From assembly GCA_021799405.1 (NCBI GenBank), contig JAJZAL010000075.1, forward strand, positions 1 to 20,363: a stretch of DNA of 20,363 nucleotides, written 5' to 3'. Positions within the stretch are counted from its first letter, which is position 1; every line of letters begins with the position of its first letter. The notes beneath the pieces are model-generated. The model was given only the letters and a program-made list of their open reading frames with translations, was not told the DNA's origin and made no database searches. Positions 6,929 through 15,717 of the stretch are shown here, one piece after another. The position numbers and the translations under genes are program-made. The stretch is from Acidobacteriota bacterium. GTDB lineage: Bacteria; Acidobacteriota; Terriglobia; Terriglobales; Acidobacteriaceae.

Positions 6929-8545
6929 TTACCAGCCCTCAAACCTGATTCGCCCATCATTTCCGAGGATAGAGTGTTTCTGATAACTTGCATCATCACG
7001 ATGCGGGAAATCATTGCGGAAATGCGCTCCGCGGCTTTCTCTCCGCGCCAGTGCCGCGTGAAGGATGGCCTGGGCAACACGGCACAGGGCCTGCGCCTCT
7101 GAAAGGCGACGGCTGCTCTTGCCCCGGGCGGCAATCCCGGCCAGGACTTCCGCGCAGGCTGCCTGCGCGGTCATGCCCTGGCGCAGCGCGGCCTCTTCGC
7201 GGAGCAGTCCGGCGTACAGCCACATTGCGGCCTGCAGCCGGGAGATCTGGTCTTCAACGCACGCTTCCTCGTCGGGAGACATCTGCGAAGATGCGGCGCT
7301 TTCGGCTTCAGCGCGAGCCAGCGAAAGGCTATCGGTGAGAATCGACCGCGCCGCGCGGGCGCCGAAGACAAGGCCCTCCAGAAGCGAGTTGGAAGCCAGG
7401 CGGTTCGCGCCGTGGACGCCGGTGCAGGCGGCCTCGCCCGCGGCATAAAGCCCTCGCAGGCTGGTGCGGCCAGCCAGGTCCGTTCGAATGCCACCCATCA
7501 GGTAATGGGCCGCGGGACGCACGGGGATGAGATCGCGCGCCAAATCCAGTCCGTACCTGGCCAGGAAGGCGCTAATGCCGGGAAAGCGCTGGTGGATGTC
7601 GAGGTTACGGATATGGCGCATGTCCAGGTAGACAGGCCGCGTTGAGCCTGGCTGCCCTGCGGGGTCCACGCCCTCGCGGGCAATAGCGCGGGCGACAACG
7701 TCCCGGGGAGCCAGCTCAAGCAGCGGGTGGTATCCCTCCATGAACCTCTCGCCGCGATCGTTGCGGAGATAGGCTCCCTCGCCACGCAGCGCCTCCGAGA
7801 GCAGGAAACGCGGCGCTCCAGGCAAAGAAAAGGCGGTGGGATGGAACTGGTAGAACTCCATGTCGGCCAATTCGGCGCCGGCCTGGGCAGCCAGAGCGAT
7901 GCCGTCTCCGGTAGCCACGGCGGGATTGGTGGTGTCAGAGTAGACCTGGCCCGCGCCACCCGCTGCAATGAGGACGGCTTTTGTGTTGATTCGGCGCGAG
8001 TTACGTTCAGAGGCGCGGGCGTCAGCCCCGGCCAGATCGGCGCCGATCACGGTGTCGCCGTCGGTGATGAGCCGGGTGACCATGGTCCACTCGGCAAAAC
8101 GGATGCGGTTGTGAACGCGGGCGAAAGCGGCCAAAGAGCGGCTGATTTCAGCGCCTGTGGCATCGCCATTCGCGTGAAGGATGCGGGGCAGGGAATGGGC
8201 GCCTTCGCGCGTACGGAGCAACTGACCACTCTCACAGTCAAAGTGCGCTCCCCATTCGATCAGCTCCGTCACACGCGCCGGGCCTTCGCTTACGAGCGCT
8301 TCGGCGGCTGCGCGATAAACAATTCCATCCCCTGCATTTAGGGTGTCTTCGAGATGCAGCGCAACATCCCGCTGGCCCTCCAGGGCAACGGCAATCCCGC
8401 CCTGGGCATAGTGGGTGTTGGATTCGGCGACCGCCTCCTTGGTGACAACCAGAACCTCGCCGCTTTGGGCCAGTTCGACGGCTGCGCGCAGCCCGGCGAC
8501 ACCGGCTCCCATAACCAGATAATCAACCGAAAATGAATCTGCCAT
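6929..8545 (-). CDS. nadB: L-aspartate oxidase (de novo NAD synthesis)
   Basis: Oxidises L-aspartate to iminoaspartate, the first step of NAD synthesis, which NadA then condenses to quinolinate. It is a cytoplasmic FAD enzyme of 538 residues, a normal length. The FAD motif GAGVAG is at 13-18, the family motif SNTHYAQGGIA at 42-52, QFHPTAFS at 233-240, EALRGEGAYLRN at 251-262, RDVVARAI with the catalytic-region arginine at 281-288, and HGANRLASNSLLEG at 378-391. This last motif and the C-terminal helical bundle are shared with succinate dehydrogenase and fumarate reductase flavoproteins; the short length and the aspartate-oxidase motifs favour NadB. Start ATG 8545 gives MADSFSVDYLVMGAG with no clear ribosome site. 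nadA and nadC are not in the window. The radical SAM gene follows and may be co-transcribed. Confidence 0.96.
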   Translation of the reverse strand: MADSFSVDYLVMGAGVAGLRAAVELAQSGEVLVVTKEAVAESNTHYAQGGIAVALEGQRDVALHLEDTLNAGDGIVYRAAAEALVSEGPARVTELIEWGAHFDCESGQLLRTREGAHSLPRILHANGDATGAEISRSLAAFARVHNRIRFAEWTMVTRLITDGDTVIGADLAGADARASERNSRRINTKAVLIAAGGAGQVYSDTTNPAVATGDGIALAAQAGAELADMEFYQFHPTAFSLPGAPRFLLSEALRGEGAYLRNDRGERFMEGYHPLLELAPRDVVARAIAREGVDPAGQPGSTRPVYLDMRHIRNLDIHQRFPGISAFLARYGLDLARDLIPVRPAAHYLMGGIRTDLAGRTSLRGLYAAGEAACTGVHGANRLASNSLLEGLVFGARAARSILTDSLSLARAEAESAASSQMSPDEEACVEDQISRLQAAMWLYAGLLREEAALRQGMTAQAACAEVLAGIAARGKSSRRLSEAQALCRVAQAILHAALARRESRGAHFRNDFPHRDDASYQKHSILGNDGRIRFEGW

Positions 8546-9138
8546 CGATGTTCAGGCTATCACTGCGGGCTGGCGATGCACTGCGACCTTGCGATGATCC
8601 ATCGCAGCTTCAGAGCCACGGCAGGCGCTTAGGAATGGACGCACGGGGGCTCCTGGGAAGTGAGGAATTGGAAGATTCAGAGAAAGGGTGCCGTCTCTCT
8701 CCGGTCGCTCATTTGCGGGCCTGAAGAAACAGCCGGAATGCGAACAACTGTACGTGTGGAGCGCGCATGGAGCCTCCGGGACCACGCCAAACGCACACTC
8801 TGCCGTGGAAGAGGAATCTAGCCAGGCGCTCTTGGTTGCCCGACCGTCGAGAACATTCGAGGGACGGTGCTTGGCGGTTCCATGCCCAATTATTAGGTGA
8901 CCTCCCCATGCTCAAAGAAGGAAATTTTAACCCACTGGCGGATTCATTTAACTGTAAATACTCGGACTCGCTCAGGAGTTCCGGTGAGTGAGCAGGAAAG
9001 ACACCGATTCTGAAAACAGGAAATGCCGAAAAATTGGAAAGAAATAGAAATCTTTGCTAAATCAAAGAAATCACAAGCTCGAAAAGAATGGACAGGACTT
9101 CATCGAACGACTCTCCTCCATAAATATAGAGATTTTGA

Positions 9139-9158
9139 TGACACGAAGCGATGTGTCA
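9139..9158. promoter_or_regulatory. Perfect inverted repeat TGACAC-N8-GTGTCA, possible operator
   Basis: Two perfect 6-bp arms separated by 8 bp, inside the AT-rich block about 0.5 kb before the receptor gene. The size and symmetry fit a dimeric transcription factor site, and flanking A/T bases extend the partial symmetry (TTTGA before, CAAA after). No regulator gene lies nearby, so a binding partner cannot be named. It could be chance. Confidence 0.3.
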
Positions 9159-9637
9159 AACGTGCTGGCCTTGGCAAGACAAAGCCAGGTTTAGGAATCA
9201 CTGTAAATTCACTTGCTTGCCAGTGCTTTAAAAATAGATCGTCATTCAACTTCACACAATTCGGGCCCGCTCTCTACGGCGATGGGCAGCAGATTTATCA
9301 GTCCGAAAGCCAGCTGGTTGGATCCTGTGCTGCCAATTTGCGCGCGGAGGAGGTATGCCGCCTGTGGAACCTTGTTTTCCACGACGGCTCGAAGGGGTGA
9401 AAGATGACGCCTTGGGTGAATCTTTCGCTGTGAGGGCAATGTGAATCGCAGGAGGCCGGACTGGTCCGCAGGTTATGAAAATTGCCGAGCTCTTCCTGAA
9501 GGGAACTTTCTACCCGGCGCAGTAGAGCATTGGGGTTGCAAGTCTTGAGGATTGAGAGCGGATCTGCTCCCAAACATGAACGAAACATAAGCGAAGATAC
9601 CAACACACTTCACAAACACAGATAACCACCAGCTTTC

Positions 9638-9643
9638 AGGAGG
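9638..9643 (+). promoter_or_regulatory. Ribosome binding site AGGAGG of the receptor gene
   Basis: A full-consensus AGGAGG, 8 nt before ATG 9652. It fixes the start of the TonB-dependent receptor, which begins with a signal peptide directly after this ATG, and suggests strong translation. Confidence 0.8.
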
Positions 9644-9651
9644 AAGAATTC

Positions 9652-12600
9652 ATGAGGAGTTTTGCCGGTTGTCCAGCGCATACTTCACGACGGTGGGCTG
9701 TCCTGCTGTTCGCTCTTGCGGCCGCCTTGGGAGTCGCGCTTTGCCTTCCATCCGCGTTCGCGCAAAGCGGCGCCGGAGCGATTCAGGGCACAGTGGCCGA
9801 TTCCACCGGGGCAGTGATCCCGGGAGCCAATATCCATGTTGTTAACACCGCGACCAATGTGTCGACCGATACAAAATCCAACGGTGTCGGCTTTTATCAG
9901 GTGCCGGGTCTGTTCGCGGGCACCTATTCGGTCACGTTCAGCGCGCCAAGCATGAAGACCTACAAGACCAGGATTCAGCTTCTGGTGGCGCAGTCCGCTG
10001 TCATTAATCCGGTGATGACCGCGGGGGCCGTGACGCAGCAGGTTGAGGTGGCGGCAAACGCCGTCCAGCTCACCACAACCGATAATGGAACGATTGCATC
10101 CACCCTGGAGAACCAGCGAATCAACCAATTGCCCATGAACGGCCGCAACCTGCTCACTCTGGCCGGAGAGACGACCCCCGGTCTGGAAGGCGGCGGCCAA
10201 CGCGCCAACGGCCTGATGGGAGAGGCTCTGGAATATGTTGCCGACGGCGCTCCGTTGACCAACCGGCAATTCGGCGGCATGATGTCGGGCGTCTCCACAC
10301 CTGATCCCGATGCGGTGCAGGAAGTGCGGGTGGAAACCACCAACACCAGCGCACAATATACCGAGCCGGGCACGGCGATTGTTACCACCAAATCGGGCAC
10401 CAACAAGCTGCACGGTGCAATGTTTGAGACGGCACGTAACAACGCCATCGGAATCGCCAAGGTGCGCCAGAATCCGTCGAACTTTTCCGCTCCCAAGTAC
10501 ATTCGTAATGAGTTCGGCGCCTCTGCCGGCGGGCCGATTATGATTCCCCATCTTTATAATGGGAAAGACAAGAGCTTCTGGTTCCTGGCCTATGAAAGAT
10601 ACTCTCTGGCCAGTGCCAGTAGTGACCTCTTTCACGTGCCCACGCAGGCAATGCGGGGAGGCGACTTCAGCGCGTTGTCCGACCTCGCGACCAAGCCCAT
10701 CCTTTATGATCCGGCAACGACGAGGAGCGCTTCGAATTGCCCCGCGACAGGCGCCGCCAATCCGTACTGCCGCGATCCGTTCCCGGGCAACGTGATTCCC
10801 GCTGGCCGCGAGTCTCCAACGATGAAGCTCATCAACGACATCACCCCGATGCCGAACCTCACCGAGGACCCGCTCGTTGAGCCGAACCTGCAGGGGCCCA
10901 ATAACAACTTCACTCTCATTCCTACGTGGACCTTCCGCCTCGACCAGGTCTTCAACGAAAACAACCGGGCGTATCTGCGGTACAACAGCAATGTCGCGGT
11001 TTCGCATGCACTGCGGAATTACCCAGTGAACGAGCCCGCGCTGGGCGGCGCCGATGGTTTCCCCCAGAATGCGACTGGCCAGGCCTATAACCCGTCGGCG
11101 ACCTTTGCCGGCGCTCTTGGCTTTACTCACGTTTTTTCGCCCACGTTCTTCTCTGAGACAGTTCTGAGCAATCAGTGGTTCAGCCAGCACAACTACGCCG
11201 GCGGCACACCGTTTGCCAATTTTGAGAAGAAGTTGGGCCTGCCCAATAACTTTGGTGAAGGCGGGTTCCCCCGGTGGGGTGAGAACGGTAGCCGGCTGAT
11301 TGACCCCATCGATGGTACGCAGTTCATTTACGGGTTGAGCCAGCTTGTCACCAACCTCGACGAGAACCTGACCAAGACGATCGGACGCCATCAATTGCAG
11401 TTCGGCGGCCGTTATCGGCATGAGCGTTTCGGCTACCTGCCCGACGAGTACGCCGACGACAACCAATTCAGCACTCAGGCGACGAGCCTCTACAATACTT
11501 CGACCGGAACGAATTACGGCGGTCTTCCGAGTACTGGTAACCAGAACGGTGATGCATTCCTGGGCGCCGCCAATTACTACTCCGTCAATCTCGAACCGCC
11601 CTACGAGCACTTCCACGACATGGAGTTCGACGCCTACTTCCAGGACAACTACCATATGACGCGGAACCTGACCTGGAACCTGGGCCTGCGCTATGAGGCT
11701 CATCCGTCGACCTGGCTGAAGTACGGCACGATGAATGCCTTCGACCTGAAGAACCATGCTGAGGTGTTGGCCAGCACGCCGCAGAAATTGATCTCAGAAG
11801 GCTACACGACGCAAGCAATTATCACCAACATGACCAACATTGGCGTCAAGTTTGAGACGCCGGCTCAAGCTGGCCTGCCGAGCACGCTGATGTACAACTA
11901 CAACCTCAACTTTAACCCGCGCGTGGGCTTTGCCTATCAGCCTTTCGGCGGCAGACACGGCACGGTGATTCGCGGCGCCTACGGACGATACATCTATCCC
12001 ATTCCGGTGCGCACCACCATCAAGCCGATCGTGCAGAACAGACCATTCACCTCGACCTACTCCCAGAACTACAGTCTTGCGGCGCAGTCTCCTGACGGGG
12101 TTCAGAATTACCTGATCCGGAATCCGCAGAAGGTGGTGATGGGCGTCAACAGCACTAACGTCGTCGATAGCACTTCAGCCACCGCCTTTCTGCCGGGCAT
12201 TGGTCTTTATACGCTCAACCCGAAGCAGCCACCTGACTTTGTTACGCAGGTGAACTTCACCGTTGAGCAGCCGCTGAAAGGCAACTCCGCGCTACGGTTG
12301 ACCTGGCTGTGGACCCACGGCACCAACCTTGACCAGGAGTATTTCTTCAACAACCACTATTCGGGCTATGCGTGGGAGATGCTGACCGGCATCATTCCGC
12401 CCAAAGGAAAGGTCATCGGACAGCCTGACTATCAGAACACCGCGCTGGGACCGTACGACCAGGTAACCTGGGGCGGCATGACTCTGGACCAGAAGAGTGG
12501 CTGGTCAAATGACAACGCATTGCAGGTGAACTACCAAAGGCTCTTCCACAACGGAGTTGCATACCAGATCTTCTATGTCTGGTCCAAGCCTTTCCGCGTG

Positions 12601-13521
12601 GGTGGCAACTACTTCCGCGACGGTACGCTGTATACCGCCCAGGATTACGTCAACTCTGGGCAGGGCACGATGACGCCGTTGCCCAATTCGTCACCGATCC
12701 TCACGCCCAATATGCCTCCAGCACGGCCGGCAGGCGCGGTGTCGTATGCCTACTGGCATAACCTGGATGTTTACGAGGATTACCAGATTGATACGGCAAT
12801 CCCGTTGCACCACATCCAATTCAACGGAATCATCGACCTGCCCTTCGGACGTGGCAAGAGGTTCCTGGGCAATGCCAATCGCTTCCTGAACGAACTGGTT
12901 GGCGGCTTCCAGATTGCCGGCGATGGAAACATCGTCTCCGAGGACTTCCAGGTAGGAAATGGAAACTGGGGGCCGACGAGTCCAATTCACGTGTACAAGC
13001 ACGCACACAAGGTCACAGACTGCCGCAGCGGCCAGTGCATCGAGGCATTCCAGTGGTTCAACGGCTACATTGCGCCGTCAAATCTGCCTTCGAGCGGGTG
13101 CACGACGGTTGTCAGTGGGCTGCCTGCCAACTGGGCGCCTTACTCCCAGCCGATCAACACCAATTACAACCCTGCTACGACTTGCGGCAAGGCGCAGGAC
13201 AAGTACTACAACACCAACGACGTGCAAGTGAACCTGCTGGACGGGAGCTCGGATATTCAAGGCTTTTCGCCAGGTCCACGCAACGTCAATCCGTGGGGAA
13301 AGACCTTCCTGAATGGACCGTTCAATTACACGGCTGACCTTTCCATCTTCAAAGTCTTTCCGATCACCGAGAGCGCGCGTCTGCGCCTCAATGCAGACGC
13401 CTTTAACGCCTTGAATGATCAGGGCTACAACAACCCAAGCGGCAGCGATGGTATTGAAAACATGCTGTCGTCGCACAACTCACCACGCCAGATCCAGCTG
13501 ACGTTGCGACTGGAGTTTTAA
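9652..13521 (+). CDS. TonB-dependent receptor, Oar/SusC-like with carboxypeptidase-regulatory domain
   Basis: Outer-membrane beta-barrel receptor of 1,289 residues that should take up a large ligand (in acidobacteria usually thought to be glycan fragments) with energy from TonB. The signal peptide is about residues 1-38, ending AFAQ after a hydrophobic run at 15-33. A carboxypeptidase-regulatory-like beta domain follows (about 40-125: GAIQGTVADSTGAVIPGANI, then GFYQVPGLFAGTYSVTF). The plug contains QLPMNGRNLLTLAGETTPG (159-177), typical of the acidobacterial Oar-like group, and VQEVRVETTNTSAQY. The rest is a barrel rich in Tyr, Asn and aromatic strands and ends LRLEF, the usual terminal Phe of outer-membrane proteins. 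No SusD partner is present, as is normal outside Bacteroidota. It has a consensus ribosome site and a strong terminator, so it is a single-gene unit convergent with the glycosidase genes. Its ligand is unknown. Confidence 0.95.
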   Translation: MRSFAGCPAHTSRRWAVLLFALAAALGVALCLPSAFAQSGAGAIQGTVADSTGAVIPGANIHVVNTATNVSTDTKSNGVGFYQVPGLFAGTYSVTFSAPSMKTYKTRIQLLVAQSAVINPVMTAGAVTQQVEVAANAVQLTTTDNGTIASTLENQRINQLPMNGRNLLTLAGETTPGLEGGGQRANGLMGEALEYVADGAPLTNRQFGGMMSGVSTPDPDAVQEVRVETTNTSAQYTEPGTAIVTTKSGTNKLHGAMFETARNNAIGIAKVRQNPSNFSAPKYIRNEFGASAGGPIMIPHLYNGKDKSFWFLAYERYSLASASSDLFHVPTQAMRGGDFSALSDLATKPILYDPATTRSASNCPATGAANPYCRDPFPGNVIPAGRESPTMKLINDITPMPNLTEDPLVEPNLQGPNNNFTLIPTWTFRLDQVFNENNRAYLRYNSNVAVSHALRNYPVNEPALGGADGFPQNATGQAYNPSATFAGALGFTHVFSPTFFSETVLSNQWFSQHNYAGGTPFANFEKKLGLPNNFGEGGFPRWGENGSRLIDPIDGTQFIYGLSQLVTNLDENLTKTIGRHQLQFGGRYRHERFGYLPDEYADDNQFSTQATSLYNTSTGTNYGGLPSTGNQNGDAFLGAANYYSVNLEPPYEHFHDMEFDAYFQDNYHMTRNLTWNLGLRYEAHPSTWLKYGTMNAFDLKNHAEVLASTPQKLISEGYTTQAIITNMTNIGVKFETPAQAGLPSTLMYNYNLNFNPRVGFAYQPFGGRHGTVIRGAYGRYIYPIPVRTTIKPIVQNRPFTSTYSQNYSLAAQSPDGVQNYLIRNPQKVVMGVNSTNVVDSTSATAFLPGIGLYTLNPKQPPDFVTQVNFTVEQPLKGNSALRLTWLWTHGTNLDQEYFFNNHYSGYAWEMLTGIIPPKGKVIGQPDYQNTALGPYDQVTWGGMTLDQKSGWSNDNALQVNYQRLFHNGVAYQIFYVWSKPFRVGGNYFRDGTLYTAQDYVNSGQGTMTPLPNSSPILTPNMPPARPAGAVSYAYWHNLDVYEDYQIDTAIPLHHIQFNGIIDLPFGRGKRFLGNANRFLNELVGGFQIAGDGNIVSEDFQVGNGNWGPTSPIHVYKHAHKVTDCRSGQCIEAFQWFNGYIAPSNLPSSGCTTVVSGLPANWAPYSQPINTNYNPATTCGKAQDKYYNTNDVQVNLLDGSSDIQGFSPGPRNVNPWGKTFLNGPFNYTADLSIFKVFPITESARLRLNADAFNALNDQGYNNPSGSDGIENMLSSHNSPRQIQLTLRLEF

Positions 13522-13576
13522 ATAGGGCCAGTGCGGCATCCCAACAAACAACCGAACGAATCGATAAAGACAATTC

Positions 13577-13608
13577 AGCCCCGGCCGGAAGATTGGCCGG
13601 GGCTTTTT
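13577..13608 (+). terminator. Strong rho-independent terminator after the receptor gene
   Basis: A perfect 10-bp GC-rich stem, AGCCCCGGCC (13577-13586) with GGCCGGGGCT (13595-13604), encloses an 8-nt loop and runs into five T (13604-13608). It lies 55 bp after the receptor stop. On the minus strand the same stem is followed by GAATTGTCTTTATC, with no clean T-run, so it should act mainly on receptor transcripts and less well on the convergent glycosidase transcript. Confidence 0.9.
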
Positions 13609-13723
13609 CTGTCTCCACGTGCGGTGCAAGGCGGACCGTGTATGGGCCTCTCTGCTATGGGCCCGCGCCGGTTGCCGTGCATAGCGGCGGCAGCCCGTTG
13701 ATTTGACAGCGACAAGCGGTTGG

Positions 13724-15586
13724 CTACTGCGCCTTGCCGTAAGTGTGGTTCTTGTAAACCTGCTGGATGAAAGTAAAGGCGAGCTTTTTCTTCCCGTCCT
13801 CTGAGACCAGCCCCTTGCGATTGAAGCCGTCCTGAAGCAGGGGAATATTGCGTGTGGGCGAGCGGAAGTCCATGAGCACCCACGGCGCGTATCCGCGAAC
13901 CTGCGGAATTTGGGAAAGCATTTTGAAGTTGTGCTGGTAGAAGTCAAGTTGGAACTCCTCGGTCCAGCGCTGGTCTTTGGGGCCGTGATTGCCGGCTTTT
14001 GCCTCGGCGCCGAATTCGCTGATGATGACCGGCTTCTGGGGCAGTTCGAACTTCACGTTGTCAGCCTCTTCCGGGGTGTAGCTGTACCAGCCGATGTATT
14101 CATTCATGCCGACGACATCGAGAGCCTGGGCCAGCGGATCGTTGAGGATCTTGGTGGTGCCGTGATTGTTGGGTTGCAGCAGGGCAGCGGTAACCAGGCG
14201 TGTGGAGTCGAGCTTGTGGGCTTCGGCGACGAGTTTTTCAAGGAACTCGGTGCGAACGGGGTTGTTGGGCGTTTCATTGGCCACCGACCATAGAATGACT
14301 GAGGCCTTATCGCGGTCGCGGCGGATCATCTCGTGGAGCATGGCATCGGCCTTGGCGTACACCGCGGGGTTGTCATACTCGATGTGCTGCCAGATGGGAA
14401 TCTCTGACCAGATCATGATGCCGTCACGGTCGGCCATGCGCTCCATGCGCTGGTCCTGAGGATAGTGGCAAAGGCGCACGAAGTTGGCATTCAGGTCCTT
14501 GAGGAACCCGAAGATGGCCGCGACATCCTGGTCGGAGTCGACGCGGCCGGTGCGGTAGGGAGCCTCGGCATGTGCGTTGACGCCATAGAGGAAGATGGGC
14601 TTTCCGTTCAGGAGAATGCGCGTTCCGTCGACGCGGATATCGCGGAAGCCGATCTCGTCGCTCAGGTGGTCCTGGCCGGCCTGCATTTCGACCTTGTAGA
14701 GCTTGGGATTCTCAGGGGACCAGAGGTTAAGTTGGGTTGCGCGGACGTCGAAATCCGCACGGCCGCTCGAGTCTGTCTTCAAGGTCGTGTCGATCCCGGC
14801 TTCGGGAATGCGCAGGGTCACGGGCATCTCGCCGGTTGCGCCTTCCACGTGGATATAACCGGCAATTTCATCTGTCGATCCCGGCTTGAGATGAACGTCG
14901 AAGTCATCCATGAAGGCTTCGGGGACGTCCACCAGCGAGACGTCGCGGGTGATGCCGCCGTAGTTATACCAGTCGGTGATGGGGCCGGGAATGCCATCCG
15001 GAATTCGCGTGGAGTCCACCGCAATGACTACGAAGTTCGAACCGGGATGAAGCGCGGCGGTGACTTCGCAATCGAAGGGGGTGAATCCGCCTTCGTGATC
15101 GCAAATGCGCTTCTGGTTGACCCACACATGCGAGCGGTAGTTGGCCGCGCCGATGTGGAGGAAGGTGCGCGTATGTGGCTTGGGCTGGTAGGTGAAGTCG
15201 CGCTCGTACCAGAGCACGCCTTCGTAGCGGAAGAGCGTCGGGTCCTGGGTGTTCCAGTCGCCGGGGACCTTGAGCGTCGGGGCCGTGGCGAAGTCATACT
15301 CCTGCGTGGCTCCGCGTTCGCCCACCATGACCGGGTGCTGATTGAGCGCGTAACCGTTGTCGCGTATCTGGCCAGTTGGGGTGTAGAGACTTCTGCCGGT
15401 CATGTCGACGAGGTAGTGCCAGTTGCCGTCGAGACTGGTGGCTGGCCGATGATCGACATCGACGAGGAGGGTTCGTAGCGGCTCCTGCGCGGGGGCGAAG
15501 GCGGCGCTGAAACCAGCGAGAAAGGCGATCAGGCTGATGCGGGAAAAAATGCGGAGTGAGCAGGACTTTATTGAGAATCGCTGCAT
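13724..15586 (-). CDS. Exported glycoside hydrolase family 2 (beta-glucuronidase/galactosidase-like)
   Basis: A 620-residue GH2 enzyme that should remove terminal beta-linked sugars from glycans in the periplasm. The Sec signal peptide is about residues 1-34 (hydrophobic run 15-31, ending APAQ). A jelly-roll sugar-binding domain follows (about 45-225, with DGNWHYLVD, RYEGVLWYERDF and NYGGITRDVSLVDVP), then an Ig-like domain (about 225-318) and a TIM barrel from about 320. ILLNGKPIFLYGVNAHAE at 324-341 is the typical barrel entry. The acid/base is Glu438 in WSVANE and the nucleophile is Glu524 in ISEFGAE. ATG 15586 has AGGAG 9 nt upstream (15596-15600). The beta-glucuronidase subgroup is favoured by NYGGITRDV and by the GH79 neighbour, but GH2 specificity cannot be read from these motifs. 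It is last of three same-strand glycan genes, 131 bp after the previous one, so it may have its own promoter. Confidence 0.93.
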   Translation of the reverse strand: MQRFSIKSCSLRIFSRISLIAFLAGFSAAFAPAQEPLRTLLVDVDHRPATSLDGNWHYLVDMTGRSLYTPTGQIRDNGYALNQHPVMVGERGATQEYDFATAPTLKVPGDWNTQDPTLFRYEGVLWYERDFTYQPKPHTRTFLHIGAANYRSHVWVNQKRICDHEGGFTPFDCEVTAALHPGSNFVVIAVDSTRIPDGIPGPITDWYNYGGITRDVSLVDVPEAFMDDFDVHLKPGSTDEIAGYIHVEGATGEMPVTLRIPEAGIDTTLKTDSSGRADFDVRATQLNLWSPENPKLYKVEMQAGQDHLSDEIGFRDIRVDGTRILLNGKPIFLYGVNAHAEAPYRTGRVDSDQDVAAIFGFLKDLNANFVRLCHYPQDQRMERMADRDGIMIWSEIPIWQHIEYDNPAVYAKADAMLHEMIRRDRDKASVILWSVANETPNNPVRTEFLEKLVAEAHKLDSTRLVTAALLQPNNHGTTKILNDPLAQALDVVGMNEYIGWYSYTPEEADNVKFELPQKPVIISEFGAEAKAGNHGPKDQRWTEEFQLDFYQHNFKMLSQIPQVRGYAPWVLMDFRSPTRNIPLLQDGFNRKGLVSEDGKKKLAFTFIQQVYKNHTYGKAQ

Positions 15587-15717
15587 GGTTCAGCTCTCCT
15601 GGATGCGCGTACGGCGGAATGATCGAAACTCGGGCCAGCATAGGCAGCCGGACGGCGGTTGTCAACCAGCGCAGGCTGGGAGAGGATCGCGTAACACTGG
15701 CTGACATCGCGCCGCGC

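Larger units (their letters stand above)
8546..9651. other. Long gene-free region between nadB and the TonB-dependent receptor
   Basis: About 1.1 kb in which I can support no gene. Several frames of 60-125 codons are open, but none looks like a protein family, has a good ribosome site, or keeps the neighbours' codon habits. The left part (8546-8890) is GC-rich and next to the nadB start, so it should hold the nadB promoter. From about 8910 to 9260 the sequence becomes plainly AT-rich compared with the genes on both sides. It carries small inverted repeats (TGACAC-N8-GTGTCA at 9139-9158; CGGAC-TG-GTCCG at 9457-9468). The last 20 bases contain the receptor's ribosome site. The region may be a long regulated leader, or the remains of lost genes. 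Confidence 0.5.

Noticed and set aside
8552..8915. Short minus-strand frames upstream of nadB, considered as gene remnants.
   Set aside because: No similarity to any protein I recognise, no ribosome sites, and no continuity between frames that would suggest a broken gene.
9023..9400. A 125-codon plus-strand frame in the AT-rich leader.
   Set aside because: No ribosome site, no family resemblance, and mixed base composition along its length; more likely noncoding.
9457..9468. The short dyad CGGAC-TG-GTCCG as a terminator or operator.
   Set aside because: No T-run follows, the arms are only 5 bp, and such GC-rich dyads are expected by chance; mentioned only as part of the leader description.
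9685..11757. A 690-codon open frame antisense to the TonB-dependent receptor.
   Set aside because: It mirrors the codon pattern of the receptor gene in GC-rich DNA, has no recognisable domain, and the plus-strand frame is certain.
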